Positions 52,936 to 64,000 of a stretch of 64,000 nucleotides of DNA are shown here, one piece after another. Origin of the DNA: Cylicocyclus nassatus. Its lineage: Eukaryota; Nematoda; Chromadorea; Rhabditida; Strongylidae. The notes beneath the pieces are model-generated. The model had not been told where the DNA came from. It was given only the letters and a program-made list of their open reading frames with translations, and searched no databases. The stretch spans positions 80,803,322-80,867,321 of the forward strand of contig CATQJL010000223.1 of the NCBI GenBank assembly GCA_958299035.1, given 5' to 3'. The translations under genes were made by a program, and so were the position numbers. Each line of letters starts with the position of its first letter. Position 1 is the first letter of the stretch.

Positions 52936-54223
52936 GAGATCTTAACCGTATTTTGGAAAATACAAATTTGCCTCTGCCCTTCGTTACGATTTACAGTTCT
53001 CGAAATTTCTCTTTATACAAAAGCCATCTTCGTAGTCTTCGAGAGGATTTGCTTCATCATACATTGCATCGTTTCACTCACTGACTTTTAAACATGACCA
53101 GTGCTCTCCGTGGGAGCAAACAGATATTTATAAAACTTCATTCAACACATGAAAAATAAAAAAAGCATGCAATAACTTTTATCATAGTTCGATATCTCAT
53201 TTCCAAAAAGAAGTAAAACGGCATTGCACTACAAATCAATCGATACTTACGGGAAATCTTAAAACAAAGAAGTCTGTACACGATAAGCGGGCATAACATG
53301 GTACCGATTTGATTCCTATTATCTCAGGCACGATGCAACGCTCCTGTTCAGTTTATATCAATGCAATGCAAACACTATAGCATCGTTACCTTGATCCATT
53401 ACGAAAATATCACCTAACAGGAAAAAGTCGAAAAACTACCGACTGGAAAAGAATAGGCAAATCAACATTTCGAAACCTCCAAACGAGATCTATAAGCATC
53501 GACAACAGAAAAAAATGAATGATAAGGAAGAAACCTGTAAGAAAAACGGCTTGACTGATCCGGTCAGTGACACATACAGGATAAGTTACCCAAATGAAGG
53601 AAAAAGAATTGCCTTAGCAAAATAATGTTCAAAAAAGAAACATTTTTTGCCCATCAATTTTTTGTTGCTAATTGTGTACCAACAAATTTTCGCAAACACG
53701 AAGGCTTGAAGAAAAAAATGTGTTCCCAGGAGTTTTACCTTTACTTCCTTGGCAGCCCTTCTTGCATAGAATTAAATGAATGTTAGTTCTGAAATCAAAG
53801 TCTAGGAATATTTTTGTTACGAAAAATATTCTCATCACAAAAAGAAGTACTGCAAAACGCAGAAACACTACATTAGCGCAATCCGGGCTATGCAATGAAC
53901 ATTTAGGAATGATTTTCAAAGAGAATGATAATATCGCAAAGCGAATTTGCGTGCAAAAGAACGGGAATGCTCAGATGAACGACCAACAACGTGACTGGGA
54001 TCAAGCAATAAGTGGCATTATATATTCAAACGGGTGTGGTGAAGTTATAAGAGCATAAATTATCTCTAAAGTACAAAACTATCAATGCTCTACCATGAGC
54101 TCAAAGAAGCAAATCAATGAAAAGTAACACAGTTCTTAGCGATACCTGAGCAATTATAGAAAACTAGTATACCCTTTGTACTCGACGAAGGAAACCCTTG
54201 GTATTTGGCACTGTTCCAAGCGT
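52936..54223. other. no gene seen; 3' flank of the RhoGAP gene
   Basis: A 92-codon plus-strand frame at 53780-54058 and a minus frame at 53668-53919 are unrecognised. A small hairpin (gaatatttttgttacgaaaaatattc) lies near 53808. Confidence 0.35.
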
Positions 54224-57200
54224 CTAGTGTGGATGTGTTTGTACAGGACCTTGCAGCGCTTCGAATTTACCTTGTTCTGTGAGCAGATATTCTACAATCT
54301 GCCCTTGCATGATCATATTGAAGGCCATGTGGGAATTCGACTGGACAGCAGGTGTATCCTCCTGTAAGACATGTAAAAATTAAAAATCTGCAATTGACGA
54401 TAGCGGCACAAAAAAAATCCTTTGTTTCCGCCGGGTGCTTTATGTAACTGAACCCAATCTACCACAGAGCGCGACGACGGTAGAAACACAATCATAATTG
54501 TAACAAAACCATGGAAGACTAACATAAAGATGATTGCATGAAGTAGAAAAAGGATCCCAAATATTTCGCAGAGGCCGGTACAGACCCGAAAAGTTGTATT
54601 CACACAATGCGACCGTTGAAGACTATTCTAGCTTATGAGAGGTTTGGAAACGCCGGAGAAAAAAAAGTCAGAACTCAAACCATTCCTACTCTCTAACAAG
54701 TCTAGTGAAGCACTACGGCATCATTCACAAATTGTTGCTAACCTTTTTCTGTTCTTTTTTCTTCTTTCCAGCATCTTTCTTCTTTGCTGGTGTTTTCTCA
54801 TCCCCACTGTTGAACAAAGTTGGACCGAACATAATAGCGAGATTGTGCGTTTGCATTCGATTCTTGTCCGAATGTGATGCCACTCTGGAAGAAAATGATA
54901 TATGCAGCTTCTTGATCTGGCACTCTCAACCCAAAAAATACAGAAGATGGAGTAAAATCGATTCCTCCAACTTCTCGAGCTTTGTTCAGAGAATTTACAA
55001 AAGTCTAAGTAACCGTTTCACCGGATCTGTGCAAAAATTTGGTGAAGAACACTTTGATTCAAAATATCCGCATAATATTCAAAATGTAGTGGGGGAAAAA
55101 GCAATTATATAGAAAGAGGAAAATGGAAAGGGTGTAGCACACTTTAACATGGAAATATGTGTTCGCTACTTACTTCCACAAGAACTTGTCGAAACATATT
55201 GAAAATTAATATGAGCCACAATCAAACCTCTGCAGATGTCGCAGTAACATCTTCAAAGTCTCCCGATTTTCCGCTGGTAACATTTTCAGAAGGTCGTCAA
55301 AGCGTTTGAACCGTTGTTTGGGATTTTGTAGCTCTGAATGGATAACGACTACACATATCTTTCCTTGAGATCCCTTTTAAAACATCTTTCGCAACAAATG
55401 CCGGTCTCAGTCTTTTTTAGCACAAAAGCACACAAACGATCGCAAACATTCGCTTGACCATAAATAGCGCAGTTTCATCGTTTGCTGCTAACATCTGTCG
55501 CAATGACGAATACTCGCGTCACCGCCATCTGGATACTTTATCATGCGCGCTTTTCTGCATTTCGTGCGTATTTCAACCACCCTAATTTCACGCGTACAAG
55601 GCGCGCGGTATTTTATTCCAAAATCGACCAGCCCAAATAGCCAAAGAACTTCGCAACCAGAGGACCCTATGCCTTGCTGTATATTGCTTAAGAGAACCGT
55701 ACGGCATAAGGATCGCTTTCCGAGATAATTTAAAGCGGCTGAGGGGCTTAGTCAAAAAATCGAAAAAGGTGTGCTTTGTACGCATGAAATCAGGGTACCA
55801 TACATCGGCCGTCCCTTAGATTGCCTTTCCATTGAAAAAAAAAACACTCACTGATCGCATTCAAGTAATCCTTCGTTAATGACAAGGGAAAGACCGGCTC
55901 AGCCAGCTCGCGGAAAAACAGTTTCAAGGCTCCCGTCAGCACATGTACATCTTCTTCATTTACTAATGCGCCATACTTATCTGCAAAAACGAGAGTTCGA
56001 AAAAAGAAAAACTATTAAGGATCTATCCTAAGAAATCCAAAGTGATCCCTCTATAAGAAAAGCCCACCTTGATCAACTTGGCATCTGATTCTTTGTACAG
56101 CCGATAAGTTGCCGCTCACTCTGTAAGACATATGCTTAATATCTTTTGAGAAATCTGCTGTTTTACATTACACTGATTTCTTGAACTTGACGGATTAAGC
56201 ATAGGACTGAGGAAAAATAAAGACGTAAAACATATGAAATTAGAGAACTCAAGACATTCGAAGACGTGAAAAGTAAGGTAAAAAAAGCACAAGCTCACCG
56301 ATACAATCCATCAATCTCCAGTCCCCTGCTTTCAATCAATTCCGTCACTGTCCTAATAAACTTCGGCACAAGGCTGTTTTCCAATTGACAAATCGCTGAC
56401 AATGTGCTGCCAAAAACTGGCTCATCTGAACCTAGCATATTCTCAGAACTGTCAACCAATTGGACATGGGATTCCCTTACGTTTGTAAATCCCCTTTTCC
56501 TTCAGCGCATCTATACTAGGCCTGCTACGGAAAAATCTGATCAATTTCTCCAAAATCGACTCTCGAGATGGTCTCGGCTCCTCGACAACCCAAGAGTGTG
56601 AAGCGTTGTTCGATGCTGGTGCACATTCTATGGCAGAATGCGCCATTTGATCGGACCGTGACGAAACGCTGTGAGCAGCGCGCCGACTTAACAATAACAT
56701 TGAACAAAAACCAAAGTAAAAATTCATCAAAATGTAACGCAAGCTCACCCGCTAAGCATAGTCGTAGAATGGGGTCTATGTGACAAAGTCGAAGGATTGC
56801 GAACGATTGCGCATGAAGAATCCAGCACTGCCGGTTGCATCGGAAGACCAGTGCATTGCGGTGCCGATGGCTGAAGAAAAATATAGGTGCTGGCAATAAA
56901 ACTCATGAAAATTCCTAGCATTCACCCTAAACCTTATATCTACCAAGCAGAAAACTTTGAAAGCATTTACAACGAATGTGGATTCAATACGTACTTGTAA
57001 AGGAGCCGAATAACTGCGCTGAAACAGATGAGCATTTCTTCTGCGTGGCAAAGGTGTCGGAACAGGAGACAAATTCATAGCAATGATAGACTTTAGTGAG
57101 TTCTGCTACTGCCGAAAGTTATCACTGTACAGAAAAGGCAACAGCTTGGGTGAAGTAAAAGAGCGACAGTGCCCACCCAAACGAAAACTTGTTCTGGCAA

Positions 57201-60200
57201 AAAAAAGAAAACCTGTGGCAATTAGCGGATTACAGTCATTATGCCCCAGGCTCAACCTCCACGTACTGTCTTCAATTCTACTTTAATGTTTTAAACGTAA
57301 ACATCCTTCGCATATGGTATTGTCTGGCTTCATTTTTATGCTTCGACAACTGTTCCTCTTAGTATGTATCCCATCGCATGAGGTAAGCTAATTGTGGTGC
57401 AAACCGTGGGCAGGTGGTAGTTTAGACGAGACAGCGCACAAGGTTGCGTCAATTAGATTGTCAAGGTTTTTACTGCGTGGCAAAAAAGACAACAGTGCAC
57501 CAAACCCGGGAGAACGAAGACACATACTCTCTTCTATCGAATGGAAGTATCTATCTACTATACAAAGTGCATCTCTTTAGTTCGATAATTACTGGTCTTC
57601 TAAAGGAGAGAAACTTCATGACTTCCATTGGTTTTTGAAGTGATGACTGTGTAGTGAAAAATAAGAATGAATTAGATTAGAGGGCTACCACAGCGAATAG
57701 CTTATGAACCAGCTTATGTTGCTCAAGTAATTATTAAGTGATAGATGAAGCAAGGAGTGACTACTGGTCTCTGGCTGAAAACTATCGAGATTCAGCATGA
57801 ACTCACAGATAACAACTCTTTTGTAAACAGGACAACCTATACATGGAGTGAAAAAGTAGAACAAACAAATTCCAAAAGCTTACCAATCGTGCGATAACAT
57901 CTCTCAGAGCGTCGAACCATTCATTCGTATCAGTATCATTCGCAGATCGAAATAAATAGCGACACCCGTGGCTTAGTTCGAGCTATAAACACATAAATGC
58001 ACTAAAATCAAATTTTTCTTTGTCTAACTCACCTGAATGATCTTCCTCTTCCTTTTCTCTTTCTCAATCACAAGCCAACTGACACTTGCGCCTTTCAAAT
58101 CGCATACACCTCTTGGGGCAGCATAATGATTACCATGTTTCTGCAAAATTATCATCAGAAACATTACCCGAAACCCCTCAATTTGGGAAAGTCTCAATAC
58201 GTGAGTAATACATGCACTTCAATTATTGCTTACCTCAGCGCTCTTTTCATCTTTGTATAATATCAGATGAGCTGACGTAAGGTACATGAAGTTCACCATC
58301 CAATCTCGTTTGCGCGATTTGATCTGAATGAAGACACAGATATTTCACATTGGTTAGACATCCTTCCTATATTAAGAGTGCTAGAAAATAATGAAACGCA
58401 TACTATCCACATAAGTTGCCTTATGTCATAAACTTGTTTTCGTTTTTTTTTTTACATCCAAAAGCGATATTTGCATTGCTTATTTGCAGTACTTGTCTCA
58501 TTTTCGTTCTCACATCAATTATTATGTCAGTTTTTATCAGTGATAACAAAAGCTCTCAGTAATTTTGATGGAAAAACAAAGTCGCTGCACGAACACGAGT
58601 TCCGAAGCAGATTCTTCGCAATTAATAACTTGCATAGACTATCAATCACCTGTTCGGCTGACTCAACCAGCTCCAAATTTCCACATTTGATGGTCTTCAC
58701 AGCTTCTCGTGCTTCACAATGTGTACTGCCTCGGCGATCTCGATCACATGGAGTATCTAAAGCCAATGCTATATGATGCATCTGAGATTTCTATACTACT
58801 TTGCAAAAATTGTCTCTTCTTGCACAATAGATTTACAAAATAGAAGGAACTTATAGCGCCTCAAAGAAGAGAGCTTTGAAGAATTACTGTAGCTCAAAAA
58901 GTTCGACGTATGTTTATCAACTCTGACATATTTTGCATGTCTCAGTCTATATTTTGAGAGAAACGAAAATAGGGAGATAAAAATGCCCATTTGATTACAT
59001 TTTTTTTAGTCGATTCCACATAACATAACTGACATATGATTGAAACAGCTTATCATGAGACTTTCGTAGAAGAAAACAGGGTCTCATGACGGAGAAAATA
59101 AGCACAAGGAACAAACCATAAATAATTGGCTCCTTCTCGGGTTTTGGATAAACTCTGTCCAACGAATGGGTGCCATTATCATAGAAAAGATTTCCAGAGC
59201 TAGTAGAAGGGAGGACCTGCAAAACAAGGAAGATTTAAGGATATGATCAAGCTTCACCTAAATTGTATAATAGACCCTCGTCCTGGTAATCAAAGTCTCA
59301 ATCTTGTTCCCGTCACTCAACAACATGTCAGAGCAATGACTTATCCTAACGAATAAAATGGCAAAAGTTGGAAAACATCGAAAACAAGTTCCGTTTTTCG
59401 TGAGGATGATTTCATAGCTCCTGTTTATCTTCACCCTCCGGACCTATCTGAAGCTCTAGGAAATGAAGTCTTGAGCATTTTCCCAACTAACTGCTAGTTC
59501 CAGCGTGCATATCACAAATGGGTAGCTCACCACTGAGTAGATTCAGAGTGCGCGTTAGCACTAAGGCAACAAATAGCCTTCACCCCTGATAAACCATTTG
59601 ACAGATATTTAGAAGGCACAGATGATTCTAATGTCAACAATATGCAATTTGTACGAGTGGCCGCTGCGACTTTTGACCATTCACCTGCCAGTACCCCTCA
59701 TAGGTGAAACGCCTGACTGTCTAAGCCTTTTCGACGCGTCCTCAACTGAACACCATGAAAACATCTGCTATCTATTACATGCGGCGAGGTCGTATTTTCG
59801 CGCAAATGATGTGGAACGGATTGGAACTCACGCACGAAATGGAATTATTCGACCATAAAAACCCTTTACAACCTTCAAATCAACAAACGCATCTGGCAAC
59901 TAGATTAGGGAGAAAGGAAAACGGAACAAAATCAAAAGCACACCTGAGGGAGAGGTACGTTCTTTAAGGAGCATTTCCTTTTGTTAAAGGACTGAGATCG
60001 CTCCGCTGACGGTGCTTGCGTTACGTGACTGCGTGTGCTGCCCTGGAATCATACAACTCACAAATGTATGAAAGAACTCTGAAAAGTTAAAAAATGGACT
60101 CTTATCGAGCAAGCTGAGACAAAAGAGAATTTCAAAACAGGAATGAAATCTCAAGTTATTTTCATAAAAGGTTCTCAAAAAGTAGAATACAACAGTTTCT

Positions 60201-63200
60201 CTAACTTATCATGCGCAGGGCCTTCTCTTTCAGGGCTTTTTCACCTCTTTAGCGAGACCTCAAAAGCTAACGAAAACATTCAAAAGCAAATGTGTTGTAC
60301 CAAAATTGATTGATAAATTGACCAATTCACACCTGTTTCAGGCTCAATCCCAGCGGATCTGGTCCCGTGTGCGCATGGAATGATGACATCATAGTCGTGT
60401 CGTCGCTGCTCGAAGTCGCGTGGTGATATGTAGCGGTAGGCGGTGAGTTTTTGAAGTCCTTGAAAGTAAGAGCGATCAATGCTAGAATCCCAATGGCTGA
60501 CAGATTTCGCCCTGATTGTTCTTGAATAATACCTAATGCATGTTTCCTCAAACCGCAAGATTTGACCATGAAAAGCCCCCAAGGAAGCAAAGCTACAGAG
60601 GTGGCTTGCTTGACCTTACCGCTCATATTTATACCACGACAAACCGTTACATGAAAAAACCCGAACTGGTCTCTGGTGAGAAAATTAGAACCAAAAGAAA
60701 AACGCTACCTGTTCGACCTGCTCTGGAACTGCTCTCCTTTCGGAAGATTCTGCGCATTCTGTCAGTATGGCCTCATCTGATGGTGCGTTACGCGATGACG
60801 ACGATACGTCCAAGGACGACTCGTCTCCAGTCGAATGCGAGTCTTCGTGTTTCAATGACGTCGTCGAGAAATTTTCGTCAACTTCGGTGCGAGTCGCTTG
60901 CAGGATTGCCTAAGATAAAAGAATTCACAAGGAAAGTCATAAAATAAAAGAATCATGGGTCTAAAGACACGTCGACAGTGCATGGCCATGTTACGCAATA
61001 GGGGAAACTGCCGATGTTCAGCATTTGAATGTTGAATATTGAGAAGTGCTTCAGCGTCGTTTATGGACGATGACTAAACCCTACGGATACAGCCCTACTG
61101 TACATTATTTGCCATTCGTGCACTCTTCAAAGCATGCAAAATCATCAAATTTCACAATGAAACAACGTTAGAGCTGCAAAATTCATGAATATCAGCCCCT
61201 ACACGGAGAACCCCCGTTCAATACAATATGAAGGACGACAAAAAAGTAGAATGAGTTATCGTTAAAGGTTAACAAATCAATACGCAGTTACATACGCATA
61301 TTCAAGAAAAAGAAAAGGATAATTACCTGAACTTGTGCTGGCGTACGTATGAATCTTGGTGGAATCCATTGGCTTTTCCCCGTTTCAGAGTTATGGAAAT
61401 ATGTTCTGTAAAGAATTTATTGCGACGATGACAGGTACAGAGTTTTTAGGAGTATAGCCTGCTGTGACTCAACCGCGTTTGCAAATTACCACAAAAAATC
61501 AAACTGAAACGATAGCAGAATTCCCAACCTCATAATAAAAAAAAATCAATTTTACAACCATCTGATTTGGAAAATGAATCTTAAGCAACGATTAGAAGTC
61601 GGTGACTTCAGCCACTGCACTTAACTGCGTGATAAAGTATGCATCTCATAAAACCAAGACCAAATCTTTCGTTTGACAAAAATTCGTGGAGTAAAAACAA
61701 AATAAAAAATGTTTTACCTGCCCGCTTCCGTTTCATACTCCTTCCATCCATTATTGAGGTTCCGACGAGGCACATCTGTCACATCGGGGACCGGTGGAAA
61801 TGGTCGGTTGTTCAGCTCATCCATCTCACGAATATTCGTGTAGATATGCTCCTCGTCATCATGGTGCGACGAGCTCAGTTCCGGTGACGGCGAGCAACTT
61901 GTGATCTAAATTTGAACATTTTAGGAAATTGCGGGTTGCACATGCCGTTGTGAAATTGTATAGTTTAATGTTCAAGTTTCTTTCCTTAGGGACAATCTCT
62001 CCAATAATGTTGAATAGTTGGTCTCAAAAGAGACCAAAATTTGCCCCCCCCCCCTTCTCTAGACGAACAAGCACCCCAATTAGCACAAACAACGCGGAAC
62101 AGGGAAAAGCGCCAAACATAGCAGCGGTCAGCAAACTTCCAAACACTTGAAAACTGCTGATCGTCATCACTTTTGGGCACCCATCGACATCAACAACTGA
62201 GCAAACAGTCACATTCCGCTTTTGTTTGAACAGTTCAGTTTGAAAGTGCAAAAAGTGCAGCAAAAGTTTTCCACATGGAAGACAAGCAGAACGGTCATAA
62301 CATTGCTTGCCAGTCTACATTGTATAAGGGAAGCAAAAGCAATCCTTGTTTTGATTTTGCGAGAGAGCGCCATCAGCACTTGAAAGCTCATAATTTCCCA
62401 ATCATAATCCAAAATCACATAAACGTTTAGTAAAACGAATAATTTACATTTCTTCCAAAACATGAAAATCGCCAAGACATCATACTTTCGTTGGCACTTC
62501 ACGCTGCTCTCGCATCAAACCAAAAAAAAAGCAAGCGCAGGATGACTCATTCGCAATAAAGGGTCGTGAAAATGCATTATCGAACATTACAAGAGGAGAA
62601 ACTGTCAACTGACGAATTGCCAAGCGAAGTTTGGAATCCAAAAAAGCGATTTTGTAGGTTATACGATTATTAACGATGCGAAGCTTCTCTTTTTCGAAGT
62701 ACACAGCTTACGGAACGATAAACTGCACTACATGACGGAGCCTAGACTTTGAGAATATTCTTTTTCAAAAGTGCAGATGTGTTCGGTCGGCCCTTACTAT
62801 GAGCTATACTGATAAAAAAAACTAGCACAGTTTTTGAAGTTTGCTTAACTAAAAACGCTTCCTGATGAAAACGCTGAGATGCATTAAATTATCATATACG
62901 CATGTCCAATCCTACTCAAACTTTTTGAAGACTGGAGGGACCATTCTCGATATAGGCACTGATTCCACAGCAAAATCCGCTATTTCAATAAAAGACCACA
63001 CTGAAGTAGGTGCTTTGAAAAGATGCACCATTTCCACAATATCTTTAGAAGAAAATGAAAAAAAAAGAAGAATTATTGTCCCGAAAGAAGTCGAGAATGA
63101 CCGGATACGAGAAACGTGAACATATAAACAAAATCATGGAAAACCTCGATAAAGCTACTGACCTTTTCATTTGAATTACTTCTTGACTCGGCATCGTAAG

Positions 63201-63312
63201 TTCCAGAATCTTCCATCTTCAAATCCTCCAAATGATTGCTGGATTGCGTTTCCGAGATATTCTCGTAAATCGTCGACGTCGACGATGCAACATTCGCCAC
63301 AGTAGCCATCAT
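54224..63312 (-). CDS. WW-PH-RhoGAP protein, ARHGAP12/27 type (about 20 exons)
   Basis: Phase-consistent exons, 5' to 3': 63312-63163, 61905-61718, 61405-61327, 60909-60709, 60458-60333, 59991-59944 (weak), 59216-59117, 58756-58650, 58323-58234, 58140-58033, 57982-57884, 57105-56995, 56870-56749, 56686-56481, 56425-56299, 56120-56068, 55980-55852, 55333-55228, 54884-54743 and 54361-54224, giving about 809 residues. The WW domain is near residues 101-131 (GWKEYETEAG...TYFHN...SQWIPP). The PH domain is near 320-432 (RKRDWMVNFMYL, LILYKDEKSAE, CRYLFRSANDTDTNEWFDAL). RhoGAP covers 555-790 with the Arg finger in IDGLYRVSGN, the Lys in TGALKLFFREL and the Asn in HNLAIMFGPTL. It should switch off Rho-family GTPases at membranes. 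The usual SH3 domain is not seen; an 11-base exon at 63360-63350 may link to exons beyond the window, so the true start is open. Confidence 0.88.
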
Positions 63313-64000
63313 GGTCACCAAACTGTGCAGATTTTCAACAGAATCATACCTTTTGACCTCCTAAAATAGCCGAATTCACTTAAAACAGATCTGTGCACAG
63401 AATATTACGCGATCAGCAATCGATAGCATAACAAACCGCGCCACACCGTGACTCAGTACAGAACAGATAGCAGCAGCAAGAGTGGAGAGAGAGCGAACCG
63501 CGCTCCTCCTTCGCTACTCTTTCGAGACGAGATTTTCAAACAACAATGAACGAAAAAAGCATTATAAAGGGCTGAGCAATGCACAGTTCAATCCGCCATG
63601 CGAAAATGAAACCGAATGAATCAAAAGGGCAGTGGACGGGAAAGCTTTGATGAAAAGCGGACGCTTTTAGGCAAAAAACAGAAGAAAAAATGTGCCAAAC
63701 AAAATCGATGGATTGACGGACTGGAATGAATGTGGAAGATATATCATAATAGAGACGATTAATGCATGAATTGAATTCATAATTGCCTCATGATGCGATA
63801 AACAAAAACTAAACGAAATAAAAAGTGACAGCATAAAAACTACAGCGCATAAATTTCGAAACGACTAAATATCCAAGTTCGGATTGCAGTCACCAGTGAA
63901 GGCAAAGCCATTCCGTCAAAAAATATTTACGATCAAAACTCAACAAAAGAAGCCGAGTGTTTGCTCAAGAAAACTAGAAACCAAGGAGGGAAGGCAAAAA
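63313..64000. other. upstream region or 5' intron of the RhoGAP gene
   Basis: An acceptor (ctgcacag) lies 10 bases before the ATG at 63312, and a possible micro-exon (gaggtcaaaag, 63360-63350, between ttttag and gtatga) lies further up. A purine/pyrimidine-biased GC-rich block (about 63470-63530) could be a promoter. No other exon is seen. Confidence 0.35.

Noticed and set aside
53780..54058. 92-codon plus-strand frame near the 3' end of the RhoGAP gene
   Set aside because: No domain, no splice context, and it contains a small AT hairpin.
56776..57078. Single long minus frame as an exon of the RhoGAP gene
   Set aside because: Only 56995-57105 is in phase; beyond the gtacgt donor the frame is intronic, and exon 56870-56749 uses another frame.
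1..64000. CRISPR arrays, rRNA genes, bacterial-type operons
   Set aside because: None seen. The repeats present are eukaryotic transposon ends and fold-backs, and genes are intron-split.

Overview
This window looks like chromosomal DNA of a parasitic, probably hookworm-like strongylid nematode. That is an inference. Genes are split into short exons with GT donors and TTTCAG-type acceptors. Some start codons sit just behind an unpaired acceptor, as expected for spliced-leader trans-splicing. One family of small secreted genes encodes TIMP/netrin-like proteins, a class known to be abundant in hookworm secretions, and an RTE-type retrotransposon remnant is of a kind common in these worms. I saw no bacterial operons, CRISPR array, rRNA or convincing tRNA.

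Left part (1-5.4 kb): the last two exons of an NRAMP-type metal transporter (+) enter from the left edge, followed by fold-back repeats and a 1.7-kb inverted-repeat element. Middle (6.6-37.2 kb): three paralogous TIMP-like genes lie in the same orientation. They start at 7546 (apparently intact), 22752 (pseudogene with a stop and a frameshift) and 34806 (intact). All share four exons and splice phases 1-0-1. A small secreted PAN/apple-like gene (16104-17857) lies between the first two, and its upstream region is duplicated near 20.1-21.0 kb. The space between these genes, and several introns, is packed with non-autonomous transposons, most of them large palindromes.

Right part (39-64 kb): a decayed reverse-transcriptase element, a divergent PP1-type Ser/Thr phosphatase gene (-), an RTE remnant, a small Lys/Ser/Pro-rich C-terminal coding unit (-), and a nest of Helitron-like elements holding hAT, Harbinger-like and piggyBac-like insertions. 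Last comes a long gene (-) of about 20 exons encoding a WW-PH-RhoGAP protein of the ARHGAP12/27 type, which runs from 54224 to at least 63312.

The repeat content is unusually informative: at least seven families can be separated by termini and target-site duplications. They are TA/TTAGGTTGTC (mariner-type), TTAA/AGGCA, TTAA/CCC, 8-bp/CAGGG (hAT), TTA/GGCTCC, TC...CTRR (Helitron-like) and CAAGGGA palindromes. Many long open frames in the window are products of these palindromes rather than genes. Exon models were built by hand from reading frame, splice signals and phase, without transcripts.
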